This document shows, one piece after another, positions 7,618-14,862 of a stretch of DNA of 22,819 bases (position 1 is the stretch's first letter; each line of letters opens with the position of its first letter). Location of the stretch: positions 1-22,819 of the forward strand of contig CAZMSZ010000085.1 of NCBI GenBank assembly GCA_964569055.1, in the 5' to 3' direction. The notes under the pieces are model-generated. The model was given only the letters and a program-made list of their open reading frames with translations, was not told where the DNA came from and did no database searches. A program made the position numbers and the translations under genes. Origin of the DNA: JAWLGW01 sp964569055. Its GTDB lineage: Bacteria; Planctomycetota; J058.

Positions 7618-7863
7618 TCAGTTGGGCGAGTGGCGCGCGTCCATGCGGACGCTGCACGGGACCGGCGGCAGGCCGAGCCAGGCGTCCCAGGCGGCGTGGT
7701 CGGTGAGGTCCACCCCCTCGGCCTGCGCCGCGACCTGCAGCGTGCGCTGGAGGTCGCTCAAGAGGGTGCTGTCGAGCAGCTCGACGTGCTGCATCAGGTT
7801 GGCGTGCAGCACGCAATACACCAGCTTGAGCTCGTCGAGGGGGTACTGGGTGGGGTGCTTCAT
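7618..7863 (-). CDS. Small hypothetical protein (81 aa) upstream of moeA
   Basis: I do not recognise this family. The 81-residue product is soluble, mostly helical in its first 60 residues (LDELKLVYCVLHANLMQHVELLDSTLLSDLQRTL split over two helices), with a Trp-containing segment (AAWDAWLGLP) and a Pro/Arg tail. It has no signal peptide or membrane helix. ATG 7863 is preferred over ATG 7872 and farther starts because a TAGGAT -10-like element ends exactly 7 nt before it, as at other leaderless starts here. It is the first gene of a two-gene unit with moeA, so a link to molybdenum cofactor handling is possible but unsupported by any motif. Confidence 0.7.
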   Translation of the reverse strand: MKHPTQYPLDELKLVYCVLHANLMQHVELLDSTLLSDLQRTLQVAAQAEGVDLTDHAAWDAWLGLPPVPCSVRMDARHSPN

Positions 7864-7870
7864 GCTGGCC

Positions 7871-7876
7871 ATCCTA
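7871..7876 (-). promoter_or_regulatory. Candidate -10 element (leaderless) for the small gene and moeA
   Basis: On the minus strand TAGGAT ends 7 nt before ATG 7863. Just upstream are two direct copies of CCGAGG (7877-7882 and 7888-7893) with an 11-bp period, a possible activator site. The divergent phospholipase-D-like gene has its own element 40 bp away. Confidence 0.45.
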
Positions 7877-7916
7877 CCGAGGTTCGGCCGAGGCACGAGC
7901 GGGGGCGCGAGCGCGC

Positions 7917-7922
7917 TATCGT
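7917..7922 (+). promoter_or_regulatory. Candidate -10 element (leaderless) for the phospholipase-D-like gene
   Basis: TATCGT, preceded by GC, ends 6 nt before GTG 7929. No purine-rich ribosome binding site lies in the usual window, so transcription probably begins at or beside the start codon. Confidence 0.5.
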
Positions 7923-7928
7923 GGCCCG

Positions 7929-8963
7929 GTGAGCTCGGCCCGCCTCCTCGTCGACTACGACGCCGCCCTCGCGGCGCTCCTGACCGAGGTCGAGGCCTGC
8001 GCGGCGGGCGACGCGATCACGCTCCGGCTGTACATCATCGAGCCGGGCGCCTCGAGCGAGGCGGTGCTCGACGCGCTCGGCCGCGCGGCCGAGCGCGGGG
8101 TCACGGTCGCGATCTCGGTCGACGCCACCGCCGCCTCGCGCCTCTCGCGCCTGTGGGAGCGGACCTCGACCCTGCTGCCGCGGGCGCGCGCGCTCGCCCG
8201 CGCCTTCCCGGGGCGGGTCACCGCCGTGGGCCGCCGCACGCCGGACCACTCCAAGGTCGCGCTGTTCCGCCGCGCCGGCGGCCGCTCCAGCGCGCTCCTG
8301 GGCGGGGTCAACCTGGGCGACCGGTTCCGCCCCTGGCGCGACTTCATGGTCCGACTCGAGGGCGAGGCGCTGGTGGACGACCTCGCCCGCCGGCTCGCGG
8401 GCGAGGGCGCCGCCCCCGCGCTCGGGCCGTCCGCCCCGCCCCTGGCGTTCGCGGTCAACCTGCCCGAGGCCGGCCGGTTCGAGATCGCGCCGGCGCTCCG
8501 CGCCCTGGCGGCCGAGCCGCGGCTGGTGCGGTTCCGGATCGCCATGGCCTACCTCGACCGCGCGGGCGCCGCGGTGCTGCGCGCGATGCTGACCCGCGGG
8601 GCCGCGGTCGAGCTGGTCCTGCCGCGGCGGGCCAACGTGTATCAGCACGCCAACCTGCGCGCTCTGAGCGAGCTGTTGGCCGCGGCGCCCGCGCTGCGGG
8701 CGCGCCTCCACCCGGCCATGGTCCACGCCAAGGCGCTGCTGGCCTGGGACGCGGCCGGGGAGCGGGTGGCGTTCCTCGGCTCGGCGAACCTCAAGCGCAA
8801 CTCGCTCCGCATGCTCGGCGAGCTGAACCTGCTCGCCCGCGACGAGGCGCTCACCGGCGCGCTCGACGCCGCGCTGGCGCGCCTGGTCGAGGAGAGCGCC
8901 CCGGTGCTGGAGCCGCCGCGCTACAACCCCGCGTTCGCGTCGGTCGAGGAGCGGTTCGGCTGA
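7929..8963 (+). CDS. Phospholipase D-like domain protein (cardiolipin synthase type)
   Basis: This 344-residue protein has the two-lobed phospholipase D layout. Lobe 1 has His107-x-Lys109 (PDHSKVALF) followed by GGVNLGD (125-131). Lobe 2 has His266-x-Lys268 (MVHAKALLAWD) followed by GSANLKRNS (284-292). The family uses the paired histidines for phosphodiester transfer, for example in cardiolipin synthesis. Both HxK pairs and both G[GS]xN turns are present, but the canonical Asp is absent from motif 1 and one position late in motif 2 (Asp274). Activity is therefore likely but not certain. No membrane helix precedes the domain, unlike many cardiolipin synthases. Its last 43 nt overlap the convergent 11-residue-repeat gene. 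GTG 7929 is supported by the TATCGT element. Confidence 0.85.
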   Translation: MSSARLLVDYDAALAALLTEVEACAAGDAITLRLYIIEPGASSEAVLDALGRAAERGVTVAISVDATAASRLSRLWERTSTLLPRARALARAFPGRVTAVGRRTPDHSKVALFRRAGGRSSALLGGVNLGDRFRPWRDFMVRLEGEALVDDLARRLAGEGAAPALGPSAPPLAFAVNLPEAGRFEIAPALRALAAEPRLVRFRIAMAYLDRAGAAVLRAMLTRGAAVELVLPRRANVYQHANLRALSELLAAAPALRARLHPAMVHAKALLAWDAAGERVAFLGSANLKRNSLRMLGELNLLARDEALTGALDAALARLVEESAPVLEPPRYNPAFASVEERFG

Positions 8964-9379
8964 GCCTCCTGCCGGAGCAGCTCGCGCACCTTCTGCACCG
9001 CCTGCGGCCCGTGCTCGCGGAGCAGCTCGGCGGCGCGCTCCCCGTGCTCGCGCAGCAGGGCCAGCGCAGCCAGCCCCTCGGCCTTGATCGCGGCCAGCGC
9101 GACGGGGCCGTGCTCCTCGACCTGCGCGATCACCTCGGGCCCGTGCTTGCGCGCCAGCTCGACCAGCTCGGCGCCGTGCTGCTTGATCAGCGCCACGGCC
9201 TCGGGGCCGTGGGTCCGCACCGCCTCCAGCGCCGCCGCGCCGTGACGCCGCACCAGCTCGGCCGCCTCGGGCCCGTGCTCCTGCACCGCCTTGGCCAGCT
9301 CCTGCCCGAGCGTCGCCAGCCCCTCGAGGGCGGCGGTCCCCTCGCGGCGCAGGTCCTTCAAGATGTCGTCGAGGCTCAC
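8921..9379 (-). CDS. Protein of eleven tandem 11-residue amphipathic repeats
   Basis: I know no named family for this 152-residue protein. After SLDDILKDLR it consists of eleven consecutive 11-residue repeats (residues 12-132) of the type xHGPEAVALIK, then a 20-residue polar tail. Gly is at repeat position 3 in all eleven copies, His at position 2 in eight and Pro at position 4 in five. Positions 5-9 are mostly Ala, Leu, Val or Ile, with Arg or Lys usually at 11 or 10. Such hendecads form amphipathic helices; exchangeable apolipoproteins, synuclein and group 3 LEA proteins use 11-residue periods to cover lipid or desiccated surfaces. A lipid or membrane surface role is inference. The GTG start at 9379 has a strong GAGGAGGTGAGG upstream. 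The gene overlaps the convergent phospholipase-D-like gene by 43 nt. Confidence 0.85.
   Translation of the reverse strand: MSLDDILKDLRREGTAALEGLATLGQELAKAVQEHGPEAAELVRRHGAAALEAVRTHGPEAVALIKQHGAELVELARKHGPEVIAQVEEHGPVALAAIKAEGLAALALLREHGERAAELLREHGPQAVQKVRELLRQEAQPNRSSTDANAGL
8984..9346 (-). repeat. Eleven tandem 33-bp coding repeats
   Basis: This is the DNA encoding the eleven 11-residue repeats, exactly 11 x 33 bp without insertions or deletions. The middle copies are most alike at the DNA level, with a recurring plus-strand core CTCGGGCCCGTG or CTCGGCGCCGTG; the first two copies and the ninth are the most diverged. The array could expand or contract by slippage in multiples of 33 bp without frameshift. 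Confidence 0.85.
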
Positions 9380-9430
9380 CCCTCACCTCCTCGCCTGCAT
9401 TGTTCCACGGCCGAGGGGCCGATCCAGATT

Positions 9431-9448
9431 GCCGGGCGCGCGCCCGGC
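9431..9448. promoter_or_regulatory. Perfect 18-bp palindrome in a divergent promoter region
   Basis: GCCGGGCGCGCGCCCGGC is its own reverse complement. It lies between the divergent 11-residue-repeat gene and the DUF3185 gene, 28 bp before the DUF3185 start. It could be an operator or a leader hairpin. Chance is not negligible in such GC-rich DNA. Confidence 0.35.
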
Positions 9449-9476
9449 TGCGAACCTGCCCGGACCGGAGGTGTTC

Positions 9477-9695
9477 ATGGGCAACCTCGCCAAGATGGCC
9501 GGCCTCGCGCTCCTCGCCGCGGGCGCCGTCGCGATCTACTTCGGGTATCAGTCGTCGCAGTCGGTCGCGAACAAGGTGTCCGAGGCGTTCACGGGCCGCT
9601 CCACCGATCAGACGCTTCAGTACTACGTCGGCGGCGCGGTCCTGATCGCGCTCGGCGTCGGGGCGCTGACCGCGAAGCTCGAGCGCAAGGACTGA
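9477..9695 (+). CDS. DUF3185 family small membrane protein
   Basis: This 72-residue protein has two membrane helices, at about residues 5-23 (MAGLALLAAGAVAIYFGY) and 50-66 (YVGGAVLIALGVGALTA). They are joined by a polar loop with QSSQSVANKVSEAFTGR and followed by a charged tail LERKD. This matches the DUF3185 family, small inner-membrane proteins of about 65-75 residues with no established function. ATG 9477 is chosen because GGAGG at 9467-9471 is at normal distance; GTG 9471 overlaps that site and would add only two residues. The gene ends 7 nt from the convergent histidine ammonia-lyase stop. Confidence 0.85.
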   Translation: MGNLAKMAGLALLAAGAVAIYFGYQSSQSVANKVSEAFTGRSTDQTLQYYVGGAVLIALGVGALTAKLERKD

Positions 9696-9702
9696 GGCGG
9701 GG

Positions 9703-11739
9703 CTACGCCGGGGGCGCGTCCCGCAGCAGCTCGCGCACCCGCTGCATGTCGGGGTACATCACGCGGTCGTCGGCGTAGGGCCGCAGCCCCTGCGCGCGGA
9801 GGTGCGCGCAGGCGGCCGCCACGCCGACGCCCGGGCGGAGCGGGGCGCGGAAGCTGAGGGCCTGAAAGGCAGTCAGCACCTCGATCGCGACCACGTTCAG
9901 CGCGTTCTCGAGCACGTCACGCGCCTTGCGCGCCGCGGTCAGCGCCATGCTGACGTGGTCCTCGCTCCCGGCCGAGGTCGGGATCGAGTCGACCGTGGCG
10001 GGGTGCGACAGGATCTTGTTCTCCGAGACCAGGGCCGCGGCGGTGTACTGCGGGATCATGAACCCCGAGTTGAGCCCGCTCGACTCCATCAGGAACGGCG
10101 GGAGCCCGTTGCTGAGGGCCGCGTCCACGAGGTGCGCCACACGGCGCTCGGCGATGCTCGCGACCTCGGCCAGCGCGATCGTCAGGTAGTCGAGCACCAC
10201 GCCGAGCGGCTCGCCGTGGAAGTTGCCGCCGCCGAGCACCCGCTCCTCGAGCCCCTCGTACGCCTGCAGCCAGCGCGCGTACTCCTCCTCGTCGGCCGCG
10301 GCGAGCCCGCCCGGCGGCTCGGGCGGGAACAGGAGCGGGTTGTCGGTGGCGGAGTTGATCTCGACCGAGAGCACCTCGACCGCGTGCTCGAGGGCGCGAT
10401 GCGCGCAGGCCAGGACCTGCGGCGAGCAGCGGAAGCTGTAGTCGTCCTGGACCGGCGGCGCCGGCGGGACGGCCGCCGCGAGGGCGTCGAGGAACCGGAC
10501 GGCCGCCTCGCGAGCCAGCGGCGAGGTGGGGAAGCTAGGCTGGTCGAGCAGCGTGAGCAGCCCGGTCGCCTCGCGCCGCAGCGGCGCGAACAGCTGCTCG
10601 AAGGCCTCGATCTGCTCGCGCGGCCGCAGCTCGCGCGGGGCGAGCAGCGCGGCGGGCGCCTCGGCCAGCGGGTCGGTCGGGACGTAGCGCCCGAGCTCGG
10701 CCTCCAGCGCGGAGATCCGCGCCTCGGCCTCGTCCGCCCGGTCGGCCTCGCCCGGGACCGCGTCCTCGCCGGCGGTCGCGAGGAGCTCGCGGGTGACCTG
10801 CAGGTGGTGGCGCGCCAGCCGCAGCTGCGCGGTGTTGACGAGGACGTCGAGCACCTCGCTCCCGCGGGTGTGCGCCACGATCCGGGCGGCCGTCTCGGGC
10901 TGGTGCCGCAGCGGCCGGACCCGGTGGAGCTCGGGGCGGAACGCGTAGCGCACCCCGCGCTGCGCCTCGAGCGACATGGCCGTGGCGAGCTCGGCCCAGC
11001 GGAGCCCGAGGGCGGCGTCGTGGGCCAACAGGCACCCGATCGCGGCGATGAACTGCGTGCCGTTGTTGAGGGCCAGCCCCTCCTTCGCCTCGAGCGTGAC
11101 CGGCCGGAAGCCCGGCTCGGGCGCGAGCGCGGCGTCCTCCCAGAAGCCGGCCCCGCAGCCCACGAACTCGGCCGCGCGCGCGCGGCGCGCCACGCCCTCG
11201 CGCGGGCGCAGGTGACGCGGCAGGTAGCGGCCGCCCGGGTCGCCCATCAGCACCAGCGTGAGGTGGGACAGCGGCGCGAGGTCGCCCGAGGCCCCGAGCG
11301 ACCCCTGCTGCGGGACGTAGGGGTAGATCCCCTCGTTGAGCATGGCGACCAGCGCGTCGAGGGTCTCGAGCCGGATCCCCGAGTTGCCGCGGCAGAGCGT
11401 GTTGGCGCGCAGGAGCATCGCCGCGCGCACGACGTCCTCGTCGAACGGCTCGCCCACGCCGCAGGCGTGGCTGCGGATCAGGTTGATCTGGAGGCGCTGG
11501 AGGTCCTTGGCCGCGATCGAGACATCGCGCAGCTTGCCGAACCCGGTCGTCAGCCCGTAGACCTTGTCGCGCCGCCGCACCAGCTCGTCGACCATTCGCC
11601 GGCAGCAGCGCACGCGGTGCCGGGCCGCCGCGTCGATCGAGACCGGGCGCCGCAGCCGGGCGACCGCCACCACCTCCGCGATCGAGAGGTCTGTGCCGCT
11701 CAGCACGACCTCGGCGATGTCCTCGGGCCGCTCGCTCAT
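9703..11739 (-). CDS. hutH: Histidine ammonia-lyase, enlarged by internal insertions
   Basis: The enzyme removes ammonia from L-histidine to give urocanate, the first step of histidine degradation. Landmarks, counted from ATG 11739: YGLTTGFG (Tyr61), SHACGVG (His91, typical of histidine specificity), the cofactor-forming Ala-Ser-Gly at 150-152 in GSLGASGDLAPLSH, LEAKEGLALNNGTQ, DDYSFRCSPQV, NSATDNPLLF, GGGNFHGEP and SIPTSAGSEDHVSMA. Total length is 678 residues against about 510 for usual bacterial enzymes. The surplus lies in three places: about 20 residues near 168-212, about 130 near 294-429 (Glu/Ala/Arg-rich, helical) and about 28 near 473-503. ATG 11739 is preferred to GTG 11748 because TAACGT ends 7 nt before it. 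No other hut genes are present. Confidence 0.93.
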   Translation of the reverse strand: MSERPEDIAEVVLSGTDLSIAEVVAVARLRRPVSIDAAARHRVRCCRRMVDELVRRRDKVYGLTTGFGKLRDVSIAAKDLQRLQINLIRSHACGVGEPFDEDVVRAAMLLRANTLCRGNSGIRLETLDALVAMLNEGIYPYVPQQGSLGASGDLAPLSHLTLVLMGDPGGRYLPRHLRPREGVARRARAAEFVGCGAGFWEDAALAPEPGFRPVTLEAKEGLALNNGTQFIAAIGCLLAHDAALGLRWAELATAMSLEAQRGVRYAFRPELHRVRPLRHQPETAARIVAHTRGSEVLDVLVNTAQLRLARHHLQVTRELLATAGEDAVPGEADRADEAEARISALEAELGRYVPTDPLAEAPAALLAPRELRPREQIEAFEQLFAPLRREATGLLTLLDQPSFPTSPLAREAAVRFLDALAAAVPPAPPVQDDYSFRCSPQVLACAHRALEHAVEVLSVEINSATDNPLLFPPEPPGGLAAADEEEYARWLQAYEGLEERVLGGGNFHGEPLGVVLDYLTIALAEVASIAERRVAHLVDAALSNGLPPFLMESSGLNSGFMIPQYTAAALVSENKILSHPATVDSIPTSAGSEDHVSMALTAARKARDVLENALNVVAIEVLTAFQALSFRAPLRPGVGVAAACAHLRAQGLRPYADDRVMYPDMQRVRELLRDAPPA

Positions 11740-11746
11740 GGGGGTC

Positions 11747-11752
11747 ACGTTA
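11747..11752 (-). promoter_or_regulatory. Candidate -10 element (leaderless) for hutH
   Basis: On the minus strand TAACGT, preceded by TTTGC, ends 7 nt before ATG 11739 and overlaps the alternative GTG at 11748. No ribosome binding site precedes either start. Confidence 0.5.
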
Positions 11753-11772
11753 GCAAAGGGTTTCCGGCCGGC

Positions 11773-11789
11773 AGCTTGGGGCGCAAGCT
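11773..11789. promoter_or_regulatory. Inverted repeat between hutH and the amylase gene
   Basis: AGCTTG and CAAGCT flank a 5-bp centre (AGCTTGGGGCGCAAGCT). It lies 20 bp upstream of the hutH -10 candidate and about 80 bp upstream of the amylase start, in the AT-richer part of the divergent region, so it is a possible operator for hutH or both genes. Confidence 0.35.
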
Positions 11790-11868
11790 TCTGATTCTAA
11801 ATGAGTTGCGCCGCAGTGTCCGGATCCGGGCGCGGGCGGCTCTCCCTAGTTTGGAACAGGAGGTCGCC

Positions 11869-13647
11869 GTGTCCCCGACGCCCGCCCGCAAGCTCGCTCC
11901 GCTGCTCGCCTTGCTGCTCCTGGGCGCAGCGCCGCAGGCTCGCGCCAACGACGAGGACGTCTCGGGCGTGCTGCTCCAGGCCTGGTACTGGGACTCGCCG
12001 CTCGACCACGCGCAGTGGTGGAACAAGCTGGCCGACCTCATGCCGCAGCTGCGCGAGTGGGGCGTGACGGCGCTGTGGGTCCCGCCGCCCACCAAGGCGG
12101 CGGGCGGTGGTTACTCCTCGGGCTACGACCTGTACGACTTCTACGACCTCGGCAGCAAGGACCAGCGGGGCACGATCCCGACCAAGTGGGGCACCAAGGA
12201 GGAGCTCCTCGCGATGGTCGCGACCGCCCACGCCAACGGGCTCGACGTCTACGCGGACATCGTCGTCAACCACCGCGCCGGCGGCGAGGAGCACGGCCGC
12301 AGCTACCAGCACCTCGTGGGGTCCGAGGCGACCGGCCGCTTCACGATGGCGCCCTGGGACTTCCACCCCGCCGACTGGCAGGGCGAGTGGTACATGGCGG
12401 TGGCCGGCCAGCCGGACATCGCGCAGGGCGTGCCCTACGTGCGCGACAACCTGTTCCGCTGGATCCGCTGGTTCGACAAGCAGACCGGCGTCGACGGCTA
12501 TCGGATCGACGCGGTCAAGCACATGCCGCCCGAGTTCGTCGAGGGGCTGCTGTGGCAGGTGCAGGGCGGGCTCGGCCGCGAGCGCTTCGCCGTGGGCGAG
12601 CTGTACGACGGCAACCCCAACACGCTCCAGTGGTGGGTGAACGCGGTCCAGCGCCGCTCGGGGGTGTTCGACTTCACCCTGTTCTTCCAGCTCCTCTCCA
12701 TGGCCCACGGCAACGGCTACTACGACATGCGCGGGCTGCGGACCCGCTTCGCGGACGAGCGGAAGTCGGTCACGTTCTGCAACAACCACGACACGTTCCG
12801 CCGGGCCAACGGGCTGCACCTCTACCAGCGGACCAGCCTCGCCTACGCGTTCATCATGGCCGCGAGCGGCTACCCGTCCGTGTACTGGCTCGACCTGTTC
12901 GACGACCAGGGCGACGCCCGCTCCTGGATGCTCAACCTGATCTGGATCCACCACATGCTGGCCAAGGGCGCGCAGATCGAGCGCTGGGCCGACCCGGACC
13001 TGTACGTGCTCGAGCGCGAGGGCAACCTGCTGGCCGGCTTCAACGACAACACCAGCGAGTGGAAGAGCGCCTGGGTGCGCACCAGCTTCGGCCCCAACGT
13101 GCGGCTCCACGACTATGCGCTCGGCGTGGGCGACGTGTGGACCAACGAGCACGGCTGGGCCCGGATCAGCGTGCCGCCGAGCGGCTACGTGATGTATGGG
13201 CGCGACGGCCTGCAGGGGCGGCAGCCCAACCCGCCAGCGCGGCGCACCAAGCAGGAGTTCGAGGGCGCGCCCGACATGGACCTCCACCCGGCGCACGAGC
13301 GCTGGGGCGAGCCGATCCGGTTCGTGAGCGAGCAGGGCCAGCCGATCTGGGTCAACGTGTGGCTGGAGGACCGCGACCTCGTGGCGCACGTGGCCCTGTT
13401 CGACGGCCAGGGCAACCGCCTCAACCACGCCCGCGGGCGCGGCCACGTCTACTTCCCCGTGCTGAGCCCGCCCAAGGCCGGGTGGTACCAGGTGCGGGTC
13501 GGGCTCGAGCAGACCGGGAAGGACGCGGTCACGCCCTACTTCCTCGAGCTCGACTACCAGGGGCCGCGCGACGCCGAGCCCGGCCCGGCACCGACCAACA
13601 CCCAGTGGGACCTGCTCCCGCTGGCGCCGACCTCGACCGGTCCGTGA
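11869..13647 (+). CDS. Secreted alpha-amylase (GH13 family)
   Basis: Alpha-amylases cleave internal alpha-1,4 bonds of starch and glycogen. The 592-residue protein starts with a signal peptide (about 1-26, Leu-rich core, then APQARA). The catalytic barrel shows the four GH13 regions: DIVVNH (130-135), GYRIDAVKH with nucleophile Asp214, VGEL with acid/base Glu244, and FCNNHD with Asp308. WVPPPTKAA and GYDLYDFYDLG match bacterial amylases of the subfamily 5 type. After the barrel and a beta domain, residues about 475-570 (from HPAHERWGEPIRF to FLELDYQG) form an extra beta-rich module of unknown class, possibly carbohydrate-binding. GTG 11869 has AGGAGGT 5 nt upstream; TAGTTT (11847-11852) is a possible -10. 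The divergent neighbour is hutH. Confidence 0.93.
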   Translation: MSPTPARKLAPLLALLLLGAAPQARANDEDVSGVLLQAWYWDSPLDHAQWWNKLADLMPQLREWGVTALWVPPPTKAAGGGYSSGYDLYDFYDLGSKDQRGTIPTKWGTKEELLAMVATAHANGLDVYADIVVNHRAGGEEHGRSYQHLVGSEATGRFTMAPWDFHPADWQGEWYMAVAGQPDIAQGVPYVRDNLFRWIRWFDKQTGVDGYRIDAVKHMPPEFVEGLLWQVQGGLGRERFAVGELYDGNPNTLQWWVNAVQRRSGVFDFTLFFQLLSMAHGNGYYDMRGLRTRFADERKSVTFCNNHDTFRRANGLHLYQRTSLAYAFIMAASGYPSVYWLDLFDDQGDARSWMLNLIWIHHMLAKGAQIERWADPDLYVLEREGNLLAGFNDNTSEWKSAWVRTSFGPNVRLHDYALGVGDVWTNEHGWARISVPPSGYVMYGRDGLQGRQPNPPARRTKQEFEGAPDMDLHPAHERWGEPIRFVSEQGQPIWVNVWLEDRDLVAHVALFDGQGNRLNHARGRGHVYFPVLSPPKAGWYQVRVGLEQTGKDAVTPYFLELDYQGPRDAEPGPAPTNTQWDLLPLAPTSTGP

Positions 13648-13682
13648 GCGCGCCCCAGGCCGAGGCGACACGCACCCGCTGG

Positions 13683-13688
13683 TAGCAT
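13683..13688 (+). promoter_or_regulatory. Candidate -10 element (leaderless) for the SMP-30-like gene
   Basis: TAGCAT ends 7 nt before ATG 13696 and overlaps the in-frame ATG at 13687. This arrangement, the same as at other starts here, favours the second ATG as the true start. Confidence 0.45.
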
Positions 13689-13695
13689 GCGCTCC

Positions 13696-14802
13696 ATGCC
13701 TCGGCCGACCCGTCGTCAGCTCGCGGGCTGGAGCGCGCTGCTCGTGGCGCTCCTGGCCGTTTACCTGCTCGCGTGGCCGACGCCGGTCGACCCGGTCGCC
13801 TGGTCGCCGCCCCCCCCGCCGACCTGGCGCCCCAACCATCAGCTCGCGATGGCCGAGCGGCTGGCCGCGGGCGGGCCCGGCCCCGAGGACGTGGCGATCG
13901 ACCGCGAGGGCCGCCTGTACGCGGGGCTGGCCGACGGCCGGATCGTGCGCCTGCCCGGGGACGCGACCGAGCTCGGCCCGCCGCGGGTCGAGACCTTCGC
14001 GCGGACCGACGGCCGCCCGCTCGGGCTCGCCTGGAGCCGCGAGGGGGAGCTGCTGGTGTGCGACGCCGAGCGCGGGCTGCTCGCCGTCGACGCCCTCGGG
14101 ACCGTGCGCGTGCTCGTCGACGCCTACGCCGGTCAGCCGCTCGGGCTCGCCAACGACCTCGACGTGGCCGCCGACGGCACGATCTACTTCAGCGCCTCCT
14201 CGACCAAGTTCCCGTTCAGCGACTACCGGCTCGACCTGCTCGAGCACGGCGCGAACGGGCGGCTGTTCGCGTTCGACCCCAGCTCGCGCGAGCTGCGCCT
14301 CCTCGCCGAGGGGCTCCACTTCCCCAACGGGGTCGCGCTCACCACCGATCAGCGGGCGGTCCTGGTGGCGGAGACCGGCACCTACCGGGTGCTCCGCTTC
14401 GAGCTCGTGGGTCCCGACGCCGGCCGCCTCACCCCGTTCGCCGAGGACCTCCCGGGCTTCCCCGACGGGATCTCGCGCGGGCCGCGCGGGATCTACTGGC
14501 TCGCGCTCGCGGCGCCGCGTGACCCGGCGGTGGACTGGCTAATGCCCCGCCCGTTCATGCGCGAGGTGCTGGCGCGGCTCCCGGCGGCGCTGTTGCCCGA
14601 GCCCCGCCCGCACGCCTGGCTGCTCGGCCTCGACGAGCGCGGGCAGGTGGTGCACGACCTCCAGGACCCCGGCCCCGACCCCTTCGCGCCGGTGACCAGC
14701 GTGGAGCAGCACGGGGAGCACCTCTACCTCGGCACGCTCGAGGCGCCGGTGCTCGGGCGGATCCGCGCGCCCGACGCGTTCGCCTGGCCGATCGCGCGCT
14801 GA
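13696..14802 (+). CDS. Membrane-anchored SMP-30/strictosidine-synthase-like propeller protein
   Basis: From ATG 13696 the protein has 368 residues. A short Arg-containing N-terminus and one membrane helix (about 9-27, WSALLVALLAVYLLAW) anchor it, with the rest outside the cytoplasm. After a Pro-rich linker the body has the six-bladed propeller motifs of the SMP-30/gluconolactonase/strictosidine-synthase-like group: GPEDVAIDREGRLYAGLADG, GRPLGLAW, GLANDLDVAADGTIYFS, LHFPNGVALTTDQRAVLVAETG and FPDGISRGPRGIYWLAL. The layout (helix, linker, NDL and FPNG motifs) matches the APMAP/strictosidine-synthase branch, whose members include metal-dependent esterases and lactonases. Substrate is unknown. 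The lipase-like gene follows after 60 nt but has its own promoter candidate. Confidence 0.85.
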   Translation: MPRPTRRQLAGWSALLVALLAVYLLAWPTPVDPVAWSPPPPPTWRPNHQLAMAERLAAGGPGPEDVAIDREGRLYAGLADGRIVRLPGDATELGPPRVETFARTDGRPLGLAWSREGELLVCDAERGLLAVDALGTVRVLVDAYAGQPLGLANDLDVAADGTIYFSASSTKFPFSDYRLDLLEHGANGRLFAFDPSSRELRLLAEGLHFPNGVALTTDQRAVLVAETGTYRVLRFELVGPDAGRLTPFAEDLPGFPDGISRGPRGIYWLALAAPRDPAVDWLMPRPFMREVLARLPAALLPEPRPHAWLLGLDERGQVVHDLQDPGPDPFAPVTSVEQHGEHLYLGTLEAPVLGRIRAPDAFAWPIAR

Positions 14803-14820
14803 GCGGGGAGGCGGCGCCGC

Positions 14821-14826
14821 TATACT
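14821..14826 (+). promoter_or_regulatory. Candidate -10 element for the lipase-like gene
   Basis: TATACT, preceded by CCGC, lies 36 nt before GTG 14863. AGGAG (14851-14855) sits 7 nt before the start, so this would be an ordinary leadered transcript, unlike most promoters in the window. Confidence 0.45.
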
Positions 14827-14862
14827 GATGCGGCCGGCGCCAGGCGCCCCAGGAGCGAGACC

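Noticed and set aside
8984..9346. 33-bp tandem repeats as a CRISPR array
   Set aside because: The repeats are contiguous without spacers, keep one reading frame, and encode a regular helical protein with a strong ribosome binding site.
11797..14319. Very long open frame antisense to the amylase and SMP-30-like genes
   Set aside because: Its product is Ala/Arg/Gly/Val-rich with no domain, and the plus strand has convincing enzymes. Long antisense frames are expected at this GC content.
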